DNA of 64,000 nt from Chionoecetes opilio (GCA_016584305.1 JACEEZ010011577.1:36120-100119), one strand, 5' to 3'. Shown: positions 49,481-61,639, counted from the stretch's first letter. Notes: generated by a model not told the origin, from the letters alone. A program made the numbers and translations.

Positions 49481-49879
49481 GGAAAGAAACCGCCCTCAAC
49501 AACCACTTGTCCAGTAGTGGGAGGGCCAGGGGGGAGGGAACGGGCCGGAGCAGGTCGCGGGGGACGGCGCGAACGGCGTGTTCACCTACCGGACAAGGCG
49601 ACCCCCGGAGACGGAGGCGGCTAGGGCGAGTGACCTCTGCGGCGAAAGTTGAGCGAAGCCAGAAGGGACTACAATGCCTCCTTGACAAAGAAGCGGGACA
49701 CCGAGCCGGAAGAGGCGTGATGTAAGCTTGGCAGCATGTACCCCCGAGATGCGGACCGGCCAGCCACCCATTCACCGAAAGGGAGTAAGTCCCATGCATG
49801 CCAGACAAGTAAGCGGGGAGAGGGGTAAGGGGACGGACTTAATCCCCTTGTTGACTAGGAAACCCATCTCGCGCCACCG

Positions 49880-50227
49880 TCAAAGTCGGTCCAGCATGGC
49901 GAACCTCTTCCTTACTGGGACGGGTGACACCAGCCAATCGTCCAAATCACATGAGGCAATCACCCCTGCAGACACCCCACCCGCTGAACCCCACTTGGTG
50001 AGCCGCGTTAAAAAACCTCGGAGCGAGGATAGGCCGAAGGGTAGTCTGGTGAACTGGCCACGTGTCCGATCCCACTGGAAGGCAGGAAGCGCCGGAACCG
50101 AGGAGATGAATGGGGAACATGCCAGTAGGCGTCCTTGCGATAGAGGGGAACGCCATCTTAGTCCCATTGCCATCAGCGAAGGCGGACCGGCCCAAAGGTC
50201 GGCATACGGAAACGTCGTTGCGCACAA
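49880..50227 (-). pseudogene. DIRS-like reverse transcriptase fragment
   Basis: Contains QFTRLPFGLSSLRGFLTRLT, then an I-S-CDLDDWLVSPVP version of the YLDDWL active-site box (Asp-Asp retained). The palm core before it (about 50170-50100) is readable in another frame. Confidence 0.75.
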
Positions 50228-50229
50228 AT

Positions 50230-51530
50230 CACGTTTAGGCGGCTGAGGTTCCCAGGATAAGCGCCCTCGAAGAGTCCTTTTTGGGTACCCCCGAGGAAAA
50301 GCGGGAAAGAAAGACTCTCGTCTCGTCTCTCTCGCTCAGAAGCGAGAGATGACCCTTGGGGAAAGGCTTGCGGGACCCTTAGGGGCCCCGAGCGAAAGGC
50401 CCGAGAGCCAGAGCCCTCTGAGCCCGGAAGGCCCACCCCGACATGGGGGAGGAAGAGGACCTGGTGACGAGGCATCCCACGGGGGTGAGCGTTCCTGGAC
50501 TGCCCTTCCCGGACGAAAAGAGCCGACGAACACTGCTGGGACCCCCTCCCGGAACCCCCCGGCTGAGGACGGCCATGGGGGCGGAAGACACCAGAGTATG
50601 ACTTTTTTTTTGGTGGAGGATCGAAGCGAGACACGCTTGCAAGAAGTTCTACGACAAGACTCCGAAATCGAAGTGACTAATCCGAGGAATCTGCTGTCGA
50701 GTCAGCTCCGGCATGCCCCGAAAGGCCTCGCGCCGAAGAGCCAAGCGGGCAGCGACGATCCTGTCAAATGCCCGGGCGGACCGTAGGGAGGAGTGAGGCG
50801 CCTAAAGCAATCCAGGAGGTTGACAAAGCCGTACAGACATCCGACCGGGAGGCCGGGGAGATGGGGAAGATGATCCACAGCGAGGGGAGGGAATCTCTAG
50901 GCAGTCAGCCAGCTGACTGAATGAGGCAACAGCCAGAAGAGGCCAACAGGGAGGCGTGTGCCACTCCTGAAAGTCCAGGCGAAAGACGCTCCTCCTCTCA
51001 CGGTTGCGCCGCCACGGGAGGGTCATTGGCAAGAAAGTGGGCACCGGAGGAATATCAGCCATCACGAGTGGGAAAGCCAACCAGAGGCCGGGAGAAACCG
51101 TGATCGGGGGCCAGGGAACCCCGGTGAAGGACCCCAGGTCACACTGGATGGTACCGTCTCTCCAACTACGGCAGGGTGCCAGGCGGCCTTCATCCAAGGG
51201 CAACCGGTTCTGGCCCCCGAGAGGAAAGCCACCCTGGCATCCTGGCTTCCCCTACACACACGGGAAGCTACTGCCCTCGTACCCTGACCAAAACTAGGCT
51301 CAGCCGGTAAGGAGGCCACAGAATCCCAAAGCGGCCGCTCGAAGAAAAACAGAAGGCTGCTTAGAGGAGGTCCAGGACGAGAGGAAAGGGCATCGGCGCG
51401 GTAGAGTAGGAACTCCCTGTCCCCGCACCTCCCGGAAAGCGACGCACTCCAAGGTCCGGAACTGGGCCCCACCGAGCCGTCCCCAGGAGACCGATGGCAA
51501 CAAGCCCGCCCGTAACCCTGTTCTCACAAG
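50230..51530 (-). pseudogene. 5' part of the DIRS-like element (gag-like or linker), unresolved
   Basis: Long Pro/Ser/Arg-rich minus-strand frames with no motif I can name. By position this would be the gag-like region. Confidence 0.3.
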
Positions 51531-51689
51531 CTAAGCCGACGGCGCATCGGTTGACCAGGTTAAAAAAGGAAGCAAGTCTCAGCCCGGAAAAACATATCGC
51601 TCAATCAGTTAACATCAGTTGCGGCAAATTAATGGAATCCACATAAGAGACAAAATGCGCTTAAGTTCTTAGAGAAAATTACATAATCA

Positions 51690-52990
51690 AAGATTCTCCA
51701 GAGGATTCAGAAAATAAACGCTCATGCCTCTCAAACTTACTGATTTTTACAAGAGTGTATTTAAAAATGTACGACAACACGAGGGCAGTAGACGTAGTTT
51801 ACCTCGATTTCCAAAAGCGTTCCGACAAATTCCTTCATAAGCGTCTCATTAGCAAAAGTAAAAGCTCATGGTATAACAGGCCATCTTCAAATTGGATAGA
51901 AAATGGCTGTCAAATCGTAAAACAAAGGGTTGTAATTAATGGAATAATTCTTCTGATCGTGGACAGTGTAAATAGTGGTGTCCTCAAGGATCAGGTCTCG
52001 GACTCTATCCTGTTCTTAATATACATAAATGACATTGAACGAGGGAATCAAGTTAGGATATCGAAAACTTGCTGATGACACGAAAATCACAAAAATAGCT
52101 CTACAGAATTCTCAGCGCAAACGCATACAAAAAACGACTTACAAACACGCTAACAGAATGGTTAAAAAAACATGGCAATTAATTGCAACTTGACAAATGT
52201 CATGTACTACATATTCGGTAAGAAACAAACCCTTCATAAAAGTTACGTGAGAACGCATTTCCAACTAACAATGTTAATAAAGAAAAAGATTTAGGCGTTA
52301 AAATCTCGCAAGATCTCAAAAACGAATAACCAAAATATAGAGGTAGTAAAAACTGCAAAATAAATTGTTGGCTTTAGGAGAACTTTCAGTTTTCAAATTG
52401 ATAAAGTTTATACGCACTCTTTTTAAATCGCTGTTTCGCCCCTCCATCTAGAATACTGTGTGCAGTTCTGGTCACTTATTATAAAAAGGACATCGATAAA
52501 CTAGAAAAAATACAGCGCAGAGTAACCAAAATGATACCTAGATTGTGTAATAAATCGTACGAAATTCGGCCCAAAGAACTTAATTATTCCCACTAACAAA
52601 AACGAAGGATAAGAGGTGACCTCAATCCCGGAAAGTCTTAAACATCTTCAAACGGATTTACGAACGCTATTCCCAGAAAATCTTTCACGCTAAGAACAGG
52701 TCAAGCTCAACTAGAAACAACCGAGGTAAAATAAGCAGGAAACCGGTCTGTAACGAACGAAGCAAAGTTACTTCTTCACAAAACCGTGTTGTAAACGTTA
52801 TGAAACGGGTTATGCCACTCGACGTAGTAAAACCTCAAATACAATAGAATCATTTAAAAATTGCCTCGAACATATTTCTATCAAATCCCAGGGTTGTCAT
52901 CTGTTTATTCGAAAAATAAATTCATCTCGCGGGCCTCTGAGTCTTACTCTCATTGGTGAAATGATTGCGAGTTCGCGTCTACACAACCCC
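51690..52990 (+). pseudogene. CR1/L2-like LINE reverse transcriptase, 5'-truncated
   Basis: Reads AVDVVYLDFQK (51788), then HKRLISKSK, QRVVINGI, VNSGV, ILFLIYINDIE (52010), a shifted ADDTKITKIAL (about 52070; ADD active site), KDLGVKISQDLKN, HLEYCVQFWS (52450), KLEKIQRRVTKMIPRL and KELNY. This is the C-terminal two thirds of a CR1-clade RT with its usual distal tail. Several shifts and stops. Confidence 0.8.
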
Positions 52991-52994
52991 TCTC

Positions 52995-53600
52995 AAACGT
53001 CCAGACAGCCCGAGTAAACGGTCACTTACTAAACTTTTTACCTTGTATGGTTGTGGTTCAGTACAGGGCACTGAACAGGTTAGTGACCCACCATCGGGAT
53101 TTATATACCAAGCGGGTCACTGCTGCAGGTAGGCATTGAAGCGCACGGCATCCTATTGGAAAGTTGCATACGCAGTGGCTTGACCGAGTGGGGCCTTGTA
53201 TTGACTGCGCCTCCCAAGAAAGCGCAGGCAATGGCTGCGCACAACCCTGGATAACTTAGCACACTGAGCTACACCAACACTACATTAGACTCAAACAAAC
53301 ACAGATAGCCCCGAGGTTAAACGGTTTACCCACTAATACTCTAGACTGTGGACGGGATGGGGTTCAGTAGTGTCCTGACTGTAGTGACCACCATCTGGAT
53401 TAAGGTAAGGGGTCAATGCTGCAGAGGCAGATGAAGTGGACGGGGTCCTATCATGGAAAGTACACAATCCGCAGTGGATTCGAACGGAGCTGGGGCCTGA
53501 TTGACTGCTGCCTTCCCAAGAAAGCGCCAGCAAGCTGCCGCAACACCCTTGAACCTCCACACTGTGTCCCACCATTACAAAACACACATAACATGACCTA
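52995..53600 (-). repeat. Two tandem diverged SINE-like copies, about 300 bp each
   Basis: 53010-53290 and 53305-53590 share the order ggttcagtagt, gtgacccaccat, cagcagtgga, cccaagaaagcgc. On the minus strand each has gttcgaatccactgc-like B-box wording, suggesting tRNA-derived SINEs. Confidence 0.6.
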
Positions 53601-53877
53601 TCTAGCAAGCACTAAACTACCCACAATAGTAGTAGTTAGCATAGATTACAGCTTTCAACTTTCCTCATAAATTTCATGCAGTTTTTCTATATTGCCTGGT
53701 ATCACTCATTTCCGGCCAGCTTCGGTGGGGAGGTGTGGTGGGTGGGGATGAGCTCCTATTTACTATCCTTTCTACTCTTTTATTAGGTAGTGTAAGTGAG
53801 TTAAAGCAACAGCCTTCGTAAGGACCTATTGGTATGTGCTGTTTGTGTTTACCTTTGTTCAAAAAAACCACCGAAAT

Positions 53878-54211
53878 CACTTTGGTGGACGAAAACTATT
53901 TGTTTTGAATGAATTGCTAAACCGTTTCTGTCGCATATTTTTATTTGGTTTATTTTTTAGTTTAGGTAAAAGGTTAGTTTTTTTGTTTTTGTTTGTCTCC
54001 GGTAGGAAAGGTCAGGTTAAGTATAGGATAGGTTAGTTAGGTTAGGTTCGGTTTAGGTATAGGTATAAGGCTAGGTTTAGGTTAGGTGTAGGTTAATTTT
54101 TTTTGTTTTTGTATTTTGGAAAAAAAAAAAAAAACTGCAATAGAAACGGTTAGAAATTCATTCAGAACCCATCAAAACAACACCCAGAAAAAACTAGTTC
54201 GCCACAAAGTG
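53878..54211. mobile_element. MITE, ends CACTTTG(T)GGCGAAC
   Basis: Inverted arms of about 60 bp: cactttggtggacgaaaact against its counterpart closing at 54211, both including gaatgaatt and aaccgtttct words. The interior is taggtt-rich (53990-54095). Confidence 0.7.
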
Positions 54212-55139
54212 GCTTCAGTGTCATCTTGGATATTTACTATGCTCTTAAATCCAGTAATGCCAGGCAGCATACTCTTTTTGTATTGTTGCTAACATTGTCT
54301 TAATATCATCGCATATCTAAATCGATAACGCAACCGTTTTCCCATTCTAAATCTGCCTTGCTCCTCACTACCTTGCCCATTTGGTTTTTTTGTACTATCA
54401 ATTATGTTTACCATAACAGTTTGGCCTCATCACTGTGGAGACATGAGGACTCAATGAAGCTAAATATAAGCCAGCCTGGTTAACAACATTTGCCAATATA
54501 GCTAATCACAGCCCTGGAATTATACACATTTACCCAAAGCTTAGGATAACCTTGGTTACCCTAACGGGTAACATACCTAACCAGTACGCGGTGAGTTTTC
54601 CGATTTGTAGGGAATGGAGCCTTTCGGTAGGACGAGCAGTACAAGGTACCATGAGGCAAGATGGGTATGTCACCGAGGGTTATGCAACTTGTTTAGGGAT
54701 GGAGTACAGGAAAAAATACCTTTTGATCGGCATGACCCAACAACGGAATAACCAGATAACCGGAAATGGGCAGGTAAGTAAATAGTATAAAACATAAAAA
54801 AGTATACGAATATATTTAATTTAATTTTGCGCCGTAGACGTGAGAGCCAATAGTCGACACCTGGTTATTCCCGCCATAATGCGCCGATGCGTCATGATAA
54901 TCCGGTTTATGTCTATGTCCGTGGCAAGGAAGGTCGTGCTAACCCGACGGGGGGGGGGGGTGGGGACCGGAGTGGATTTTGATCATCCGTTACTTTTCAA
55001 CATGCGAACAGTGTACAGCCAAAGAAACCTAACACGGTAAACGTGCGATTATCGATTAAGACAAACTAGAATTTGCCAAAAGACTGAAAGTGGGGAAAGG
55101 AGGCACAAATATTCTGAAACCAAGATAATTTGGCATGGT
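54212..55139. other. No gene recognised
   Basis: The frame at 54552-54785 includes QQRNNQITGNGQVSK without a known family. A G-run lies at 54951-54960. Confidence 0.35.
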
Positions 55140-56150
55140 CAACATGTCGAGATAAAAGGCACAGGATAACCAACTAAAGCAATGTTATTTGAAGTCAGAG
55201 ACTGGGATAGGTGTGGAATCGCGGAAAACGTTACTAAACCCAAAGCAGGAGGAGGTAGAACAAGGCAAGGGTATGGTGGTGCCCGAAAAACCATCGGAGA
55301 GGAACTTGCGTTAGTAGGCCTATGATTATGAAAAAGCGAAATCCTTCCATGAAAAAATGCGCTTGTGAATTATGGAGGCACCATGCCTGAATCTCCAAAA
55401 ACAATCACCATCAAGGATGCCATCATATACAGTTGTCTTTTGACATGGGAAGTGTAAAGCAAATCACTCTGCAGCCGAAGCTGGCGCAAATTATGGCCCA
55501 AGTCATGGCGTGGTGAGAAATCGGACGAACCTCGAATTCGAAGGATCCGACAGTTACTGAGGACGAGTAAGACAAAGGATATGATCAAATCCGTGAGCGA
55601 TGGCTTCCAAAGGGGACTCCACATCGACATTGCGGGAATGGATGAAAATATATTAGATGAGTGGCTTGCAGTAGTGATGACGATATTTCTGTGACAATGA
55701 GTATGGATGACGACCAAATAATGCAGCCGTAAAAAAAAAATGAAAATGAGCAGGGTAACGTCTGGAGCGAAAGTGAGGAGGGACTGATGAAACACGTTAA
55801 AAGGTCATGGGACAAATCGGCACTTAAAGGGTCTTACAAAAAATTACATAAACTTTGCATAACGTCACTAATTTATATCTCTCCCAAGAAGTCAGCCACT
55901 TATAATGTTACAAAACAAGCTTTTACAAGAACGTCGCAAAGCACTCAAGCAGGACCGATATCAAACAATGTTCGCCCGCGCAATGAAACAAAGACAAGCG
56001 CCAGTATCTGTGCCGGGGCCATCAACTACAGCCGATCCTGCTGTGCCTGGACCATCATCTGTCCAAGACTCAGTGCCTGATGAGCCACTATCACCACTGT
56101 CATACAACCCAGACGACCCGGACCTGGAGTTTTCTGACCAGACTGCCTAG
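55140..56150 (+). pseudogene. pogo/Tigger-like transposase remnant with deleted catalytic core
   Basis: N-terminal DNA-binding part: ETGIGVESRKTLLNPKQEEV (about 55200) and a FHEKMRL phrase (about 55355). It jumps straight to IKDAIIYSCLLTWE (55410) and SRSWRKLWP (about 55480), the region after the DDE core in Tigger/CENP-B-type proteins, then DMIKSVSDGFQRG and HIDIAGMDENILDEW. The C-terminal tail runs from 55905 (LLQERRKALKQDRYQTMFAR) to a stop near 56148. The core of roughly 200 residues is missing. Confidence 0.65.
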
Positions 56151-56560
56151 CCCTAAACAAATACAGTAAGTACAATAAACAAATAAAATAGAAGAAAACA
56201 AAGTGTTCCTTTAGTATATAATTTCGTGTTAAAAGTCTTTGCATATACGCAGTTGAGTTCTTTAGTTTATAATTTATGGTACTACATTACGGGAGTGTCA
56301 TTTATACGTGCATAGTCAACAAGAACAGGAGTGCATGTTGGGCTGGGCATGTCTATTTATGGTGAATTACAGTTCTACAATGATCTACTAATAAGGTAAG
56401 AGAAACACAATCATACAATATTATGTTTATTTTTAGTAAATGCATCTTTCGTGAGTATACTTACCCATTAACGGACTTTTCCATTAACCGGCTACCCGGA
56501 AGTCCGGATATATCCGGATAAAAGGTATTTTCCTGTAATAAGATCAATCAAAGAAAAGGT
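56151..56560. other. No gene recognised
   Basis: 56470-56525 has ccggata words typical of Tigger-type ends, but no partner end was located. Confidence 0.4.
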
Positions 56561-56784
56561 TGGTGATGTTGGTATGGGACTCAGAGTATGCATGGCTGGT
56601 CAAGTAACCTTAAACCATGATGTACCACTACTTATTATGAGGAAAGACAACAAAAGGAACTCAATTAATAAGGTATTTAAATACTATCATAACCATGAAT
56701 ATGTACAACCTACAAAGAGAGACTCAGACGATGAAAAATTTCAAGTTGTTTTGGGCAAATTTGATATTCCTGGTGCTATATTTC

Positions 56785-57032
56785 CGTGCTGTTCTCGCTG
56801 GCAACATAGAGAAGACTGAGGTGATGGTTGAAGTGCAGAGGCTTCTAAACCAGGAAAACAGTCACAGCAGAGTCTCATTAAGAAGTAAGCCAGTGGTAGG
56901 ACACAGTGGCGTACCTACCACTTGCTTACCTTTTGATGAGGCTCTATTGTGACTGTTTTTTGGTTTAGAAGCCTCTGCACATCAGCCATTACCTCAGGTC
57001 TTTCTATAGTGTTGTCAGCGAGAACAGAGCAC
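56785..57032. repeat. Palindrome with about 115-bp arms
   Basis: gtgctgttctcgctggcaac at 56786 pairs with its inverse at 57013-57032. Between them, cttctaaacc, gtgactgtt, agcctctgc and ggtaggacac words pair around a centre at about 56898. The arms are over 85 percent alike by eye. Confidence 0.85.
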
Positions 57033-57033
57033 A

Positions 57034-58830
57034 GTAATATCTATCAATCAATCATTGGGGGCATACGCCGGGGGGCGCGTCGCCTCACCCACCCTACGAC
57101 GCCACTCCCGGGGGTCACCACGTGCGAGTTCCCATGCAGGCTCCTTTCCCATACAAAGCAGCTCTCGACAAGAAACATCAACTTGCCCCAGCCACGAGCC
57201 TTGTGGGCGCCCCCTTGGCCTCCTCCACGCCGGATTTTCTCTTACAGATACAACCCGGTGGGAAGGCTCGGTTTCAGGGTAGCGTGCCACATGCCCATAT
57301 AGCCGAAGGTGGCGCTGACGGACTATGCAGGTAATAGGCCTCGATTCAGTCTCACGGTGCAATCGCTGATTTGACACGTAATCATCCCAGCGATACCCCA
57401 TGATTCTGCGAAGACACTTATTACCAAAGGCATTTATTTGTCTCTTCAAGTCACTATTTAGTGTCCATGTCTCACAACCATAGAGTAAGACAGGGATCAC
57501 AAGCGACTTGAAGATCCGGATCTTTGTCCTCCTGCACAGGTACCGACAACGCCAAATACTCCCGCTGAGCGAGTCCATAACACCGTGGGCTATGCCAATC
57601 CGCCGTAAGACTTCTTGACATGACCCGCCGTCATTATGGACTTTCGCTACCAAGGTATGTAAAACTTTTTCCCAAAATCTCAATGTCCTCGCCACACACA
57701 TGAACAGACTGTACTGCTTCATCTAGTAAGTCTCCAAATACCTGGACCTTGGTCTTGAGCCAGGAGACCTCAAGTCCCAAAGGCTTTGCCCCCTCGTGCA
57801 GCGCCTCGAGAGCCATCACCAGGACCTCCAGCGACTCAGCAAAGATTACTGCATCATCATGTGGATGCATCATACGGATGCTCCACAATCACTTTGATCT
57901 ACAACCTTGTCCAATACCCAGTCCATACAAGCGTTGAAAAGTGATGGGGCAAGGACGCACCTTTGCCTCACTCCTGTATTCACAGGAAAGAAGCTGGATA
58001 CACCTGCCCCACACTTCACAGCACTCTCAGTCCCAGAATACAGACCAGTTATCAAACCAATAGTCCTTGCAGGAATCCCTCGAAGTCGCAGAAGATCCCA
58101 GAGTGACTCACGATGCACTGAGTCAAAACGCCTTCTTGAGATCAACATAGGCTGCAAGCATCCCCTGTCGAAACTCACGTCGGCGTTCCACCAGGACACG
58201 AAGCGCTAGGATAGGGTCCGTTGTTGACTTACCAGGCCGTGAACCCAGACTGCTGAGGTCTCTGATGCTTCACCAGATGACTGCGAATTCGTGTCAGCAA
58301 TAGATGGGCAAGAAACCTTGCCTGGTACGCTGAGCAGTGTAATACCGCGGTAATTGTTGCAGTCCTGACGGTCCCCTTTCCCTTTCCGATAGGGACGACC
58401 AGCCCCCTTTTCCAGTCAGGAGGAATGGTACCTGATTGCCAAAAGGGCCCAGTCAGGACAGCATGCAGCCTGCGGATCATGGCCTCACCCCCAGCTTTGA
58501 GGAGCTCCGCACTGATATTACAAACACCAGCTGCCTTTTCACCCCTTCAACTTTGCTACAGCCTCTCTGACTTCGTCAAGAGAGGGTACGGTTTCGTCAA
58601 TGGGAGGATCGGCACCCGGGCCTGTAACCCAGTGGTGTGAAGCTGCTCAGTTGGAGGGTCCACCGTGAACAACTGCCCAAAGTACTCAGCCCAACGAGCC
58701 ATCTGCCCATCCATGTCCGACACGAGGCGCCCAGTAATATGCACCTGGAATATCAATTTCGCACAAAATAACTCAAAATACTTCCTGGGCCGTAGTTTTC
58801 CCTTCATAGGTCCACCCGCGGCGACCCTTA
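57034..58830 (-). pseudogene. RTE-like LINE reverse transcriptase, 5'-truncated
   Basis: Minus strand, right to left: RWAEYFGQLFTVDPP (58690), PPDWKRGLVVPIGKGKG (58400), FDSVHRESLWDLLRLRGIPA (58110), VNTGVRQRCVLAPSLFN (57960), HDDAVIFAESLEVLVMALEA (57840; Asp-Asp active site kept), then 57722-57048, one long frame with VLLYGCETWTLNSD and LRLYGHVARYPE, ending RRVGEATRPPAYAPND. The 3' end is a short ATTGAT-type repeat (about 57040), as in RTE elements. Only a few shifts and stops, so fairly young. Confidence 0.8.
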
Positions 58831-59055
58831 CTTACCCCTACAATGCACCGATTTAAACAAAACCATAACTAGTTATGGGTAGGGTCCATTACATTAACTT
58901 TGAGAAACATGTATTATTTCAGTAGCCTTATACGAACTCTATTTTGGGAGTTGCTTTTGTCTGTGTGCAACACAATTACTGTTACTTATGTTCATTGTTA
59001 GTATTCATTAGCCTTGTTGGTAAATTCTGCGAGGATAATCATAATAGGGCATTGC
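58831..59055. other. No feature seen
   Basis: AT-rich flank between the LINE and the tandem array. Confidence 0.4.
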
Positions 59056-59486
59056 TTATAATGTTGGTTGGAGTCTGGCACATTCACCTTTTTTGGCATT
59101 AAATTAATCAACCCAATTATAATGTTGGTTGGAGTCTGGCTCATTCACCTTTTTTGGCATTAAATTAATCAATCAATTATAATGTTGGTTGGAGTCGGCT
59201 CATTCACCTTTTTTGGCATTAAATTAATCAATCAATTATAATGTTGGTTGGAGTCTGGCTCATTCACCTTTTTTGGCATTAATTAATCAATCAATTATAA
59301 TGTTGGTTGGAGTCTGGCTCATTCACCTTTTTTTGGCATTAAATAATCAATCAATTATAATGTTGGTTGGAGTCTGGCTCATTCACCTTTTTGGCATTAA
59401 ATTTATCAAGCAATTATAATCCTGGTTGGAGTCTGGCTCATTCACCTTTTTTGGCATTAAATTAACAATCAATTATAATGTTGGTT
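59056..59486 (+). repeat. 60-bp tandem repeat, about seven copies
   Basis: Unit: attataatgttggttggagt, then ctggctcattcacctttttt and ggcattaaattaatcaatc. Starts at about 59056, 59117, 59177, 59236, 59295, 59356 and 59416, plus a partial one. Copies differ mainly by single-base indels. Confidence 0.95.
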
Positions 59487-59947
59487 TCCTTTCTAACTAC
59501 TTGTTTTCACCTTCCTTTTCCCCTATTATGAAAGCATAGTTGCTTTGGAGTGTGGTTATTGATTGGCTGCAAGTATTTGCTTCTTAGAGTACAATCTTTG
59601 CTTCATTTAACTGTCTATTTGTGACGTTTAGTTTCCTCAAAAGGGGGTGATATCCCCCCTTCTCTCCCAATCCACCACCCCTTTCCCCTGTTTGAGCCCT
59701 CCCTTTCCTGCAGCTTTCATTAATATATATACCATTCTCTCTTACCCCTCTATAAGGGGAGCTTCCTCTTTCCTTACCATAGATAACAGTATAGTCGCCA
59801 GCTGCAATAATGTTTGCCAGCCGCCATATATTACAATTATAGCATCACTACTGATTTTATGTGGGCCCCTGAAGATGGGTACACAGTAGTTTATATCAGT
59901 GCTATTCAACCTGGGTGGATGGTCCCAAATAAGGTGGACGAGACTAA
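59487..59947. other. No gene; possible hAT terminus at 59900
   Basis: cagtgctattcaacctgggt at about 59899 looks like a hAT end without a visible partner. The 80-codon frame at 59647 is pyrimidine-rich and unconvincing. Confidence 0.35.
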
Positions 59948-60132
59948 TACCGCGTTTTCGCGACGTTCACCACCCTGGGCCAGTCCAGTCTATACCGTTC
60001 CAGGCTGAACTGATGGGTCGCGAAAATACATCGAGACTGGCCCGTCCCATTCGTCGTTCCTATTGGCTGGGGGATCGAATGGGCGGTCTCCGAGCAGAAA
60101 TGCACAATTTAAAAAAGCGCTCGTTTTATTTA

Positions 60133-60252
60133 CAGGGAGGTCCCGAAGATTACGGGGCAGTTAGGTTCCACCTGGCATACTCGTGAAGCGAAATCTCGTA
60201 TAACGAAACACTAACTAATGGAAAAATATAGGTTTGGTTCCAGGACCCCATC

Positions 60253-60294
<42 letters not shown>

Positions 60295-60928
60295 ATGTTT
60301 TTCAAGCTAAATAAACTATAGCAAACACAACAAACACACAGCGTTTTATATTACCACACTGTACTACCTATTCTGTAGAAAAAGCATTCTGAAAGAGAAA
60401 AAAAGCACACAAAATAACATAACTGGCACATTAATTAAACATAAAAATGCATAACAAGCAAAAAAGACGTTGTAATGTATGGGACGGGTGCGTGATACAA
60501 GAGAAGGTAGTGTAGCGGTCCATGGTTGGGGCTTGGCACACCTGCTAATTACCCCTAAAGGTCAGGCCGCGCCATATGCTTAATTACCCTTCAGATCACG
60601 CCTTGCTAGGGGTGACCTGACTGCGGTCCCAAAGGGTTGGGGCCGCACACCTGCTAATTACCCCTAAATGTCAGGCTGGCGCCATATGCGTAATTACCCT
60701 TCAGGTCACGGCTTGCTAGGGGTGACCTCACTGGGGTCAACCAAATCCCCCTTTGTCCAGCCAGGGAGTGGTAGGCACGCATTTTGAGCTTGATAATTTT
60801 ACTTCACCCCAGTTGAATGTCGTATCATTGGATTTTCGATCTCGTATATTGAAAATAGACCCTAATTTACCCCATCTCGTATCATCGGATTCTCGTATAC
60901 CGAATGCTCGTATAACGGGACCTCCCTG
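60133..60928. mobile_element. Tigger/pogo-type MITE, 796 bp
   Basis: Exact inverted ends CAGGGAGGTCCC with TA on both sides (60131-60132 and 60929-60930), and tataacg and ctcgtat words typical of pogo-group elements. Contains a poly-A run (60257-60293) and a 105-bp tandem duplication (60535-60735). Confidence 0.8.
60535..60738 (+). repeat. Tandem duplication of a 105-bp unit
   Basis: Both copies contain cacacctgctaattacccct, then gccatatgc-taattaccc and cttgctaggggtgacct. Confidence 0.85.
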
Positions 60929-61560
60929 TACTCGACTTCTCAATGGGAAGTCAAGTTGCAGGGATGACTATGAAAAAAAAGAATGATGAAATTTATTTAA
61001 TTTACCGTTAATAACACTATCTATAGTCCGCCACTGCACTGATGTCGCAAGGGGGCATATATTAAGAGTTTTAGCATCACTATATACAGATCACATCACG
61101 TGCACAGTACGTAGTTTACATTATCTACAGAAACACTATAGCTACGGTCTTCAGTGACACATACAAGTCTGTAGTCATGCTAAAATTCGTAATATATGGC
61201 GCCTGGTTGACATTAGTGCAGTGGCCACTATAGTGTTGTTGACGGTACATTAATTTTCCCCAAAATATTGTTTCAGCAAATTGCGAATATTGTAATTTTT
61301 CGTAAAATTACTTTAGTCTTATGGTCGGGCCATCATGGTGTTTCATGTCTTATCAGCAGCACGAGAAGCTCCTGGTCGTCTTCCCCGCTGAAATGTAGTG
61401 CGCAAGTGCAGTTTTCCCCACACTGGTCCAGCCTGGTCCTGCTCGCTGGCCTGGCCCAGTCTAGCCCCTTCCAGCCCGGTCCAATCTGCCTCGCGAAAAC
61501 AGTGGGCTGCCCGGACTAGTCCATTTCCAGACCGGGCCAGAGCGATGCGAAAACCCGCTA

Positions 61561-61639
61561 TAAGTAAGGGGTGGACGGCTGTCTTGGGGTGGACAGGTGG
61601 GTGGACGAGATCATGCCCACGTGTCAGTATAGATCAGTG
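61561..61639. other. No feature seen
   Basis: Short spacer. Confidence 0.3.

Larger units (their letters stand above)
47200..51540 (-). mobile_element. DIRS-like tyrosine-recombinase retroelement, degenerate, GC-rich
   Basis: An abrupt G+C-rich island with long frames on both strands. On the minus strand, right to left, it shows a reverse transcriptase piece, an RNase H piece and a tyrosine recombinase C-terminus: the gag-RT-RH-YR order of DIRS elements, with no integrase or protease. Frames are broken often. The termini are not resolved; atcggttaatcaaccagg at 47230 and catcggttgaccagg at 51545 are weakly similar and may be end repeats. Confidence 0.65.
59948..61560. mobile_element. Possible TIR element, ends TACCGCGTTTTCGC
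   Basis: taccgcgttttcgcgacg at 59948 and the inverse of tagcgggttttcgcatcg closing at 61560, both followed by gggcca-type words. No transposase. It encloses the Tigger-type MITE below. The ends are short, so this is tentative. Confidence 0.4.

Noticed and set aside
47817..49517. Plus-strand open frames in the GC-rich island
   Set aside because: They oppose the minus-strand RT, RNase H and recombinase signatures and show no motifs; long antisense frames are expected at high G+C.
53990..54095. Possible interstitial telomere repeat (arthropod TTAGG)
   Set aside because: The words are ttaggt and taggta in irregular order, without a regular 5-bp period, and lie inside a MITE.
57055..57334. Plus-strand frames over the LINE end
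   Set aside because: Shadows of the long minus-strand RTE-like frame.
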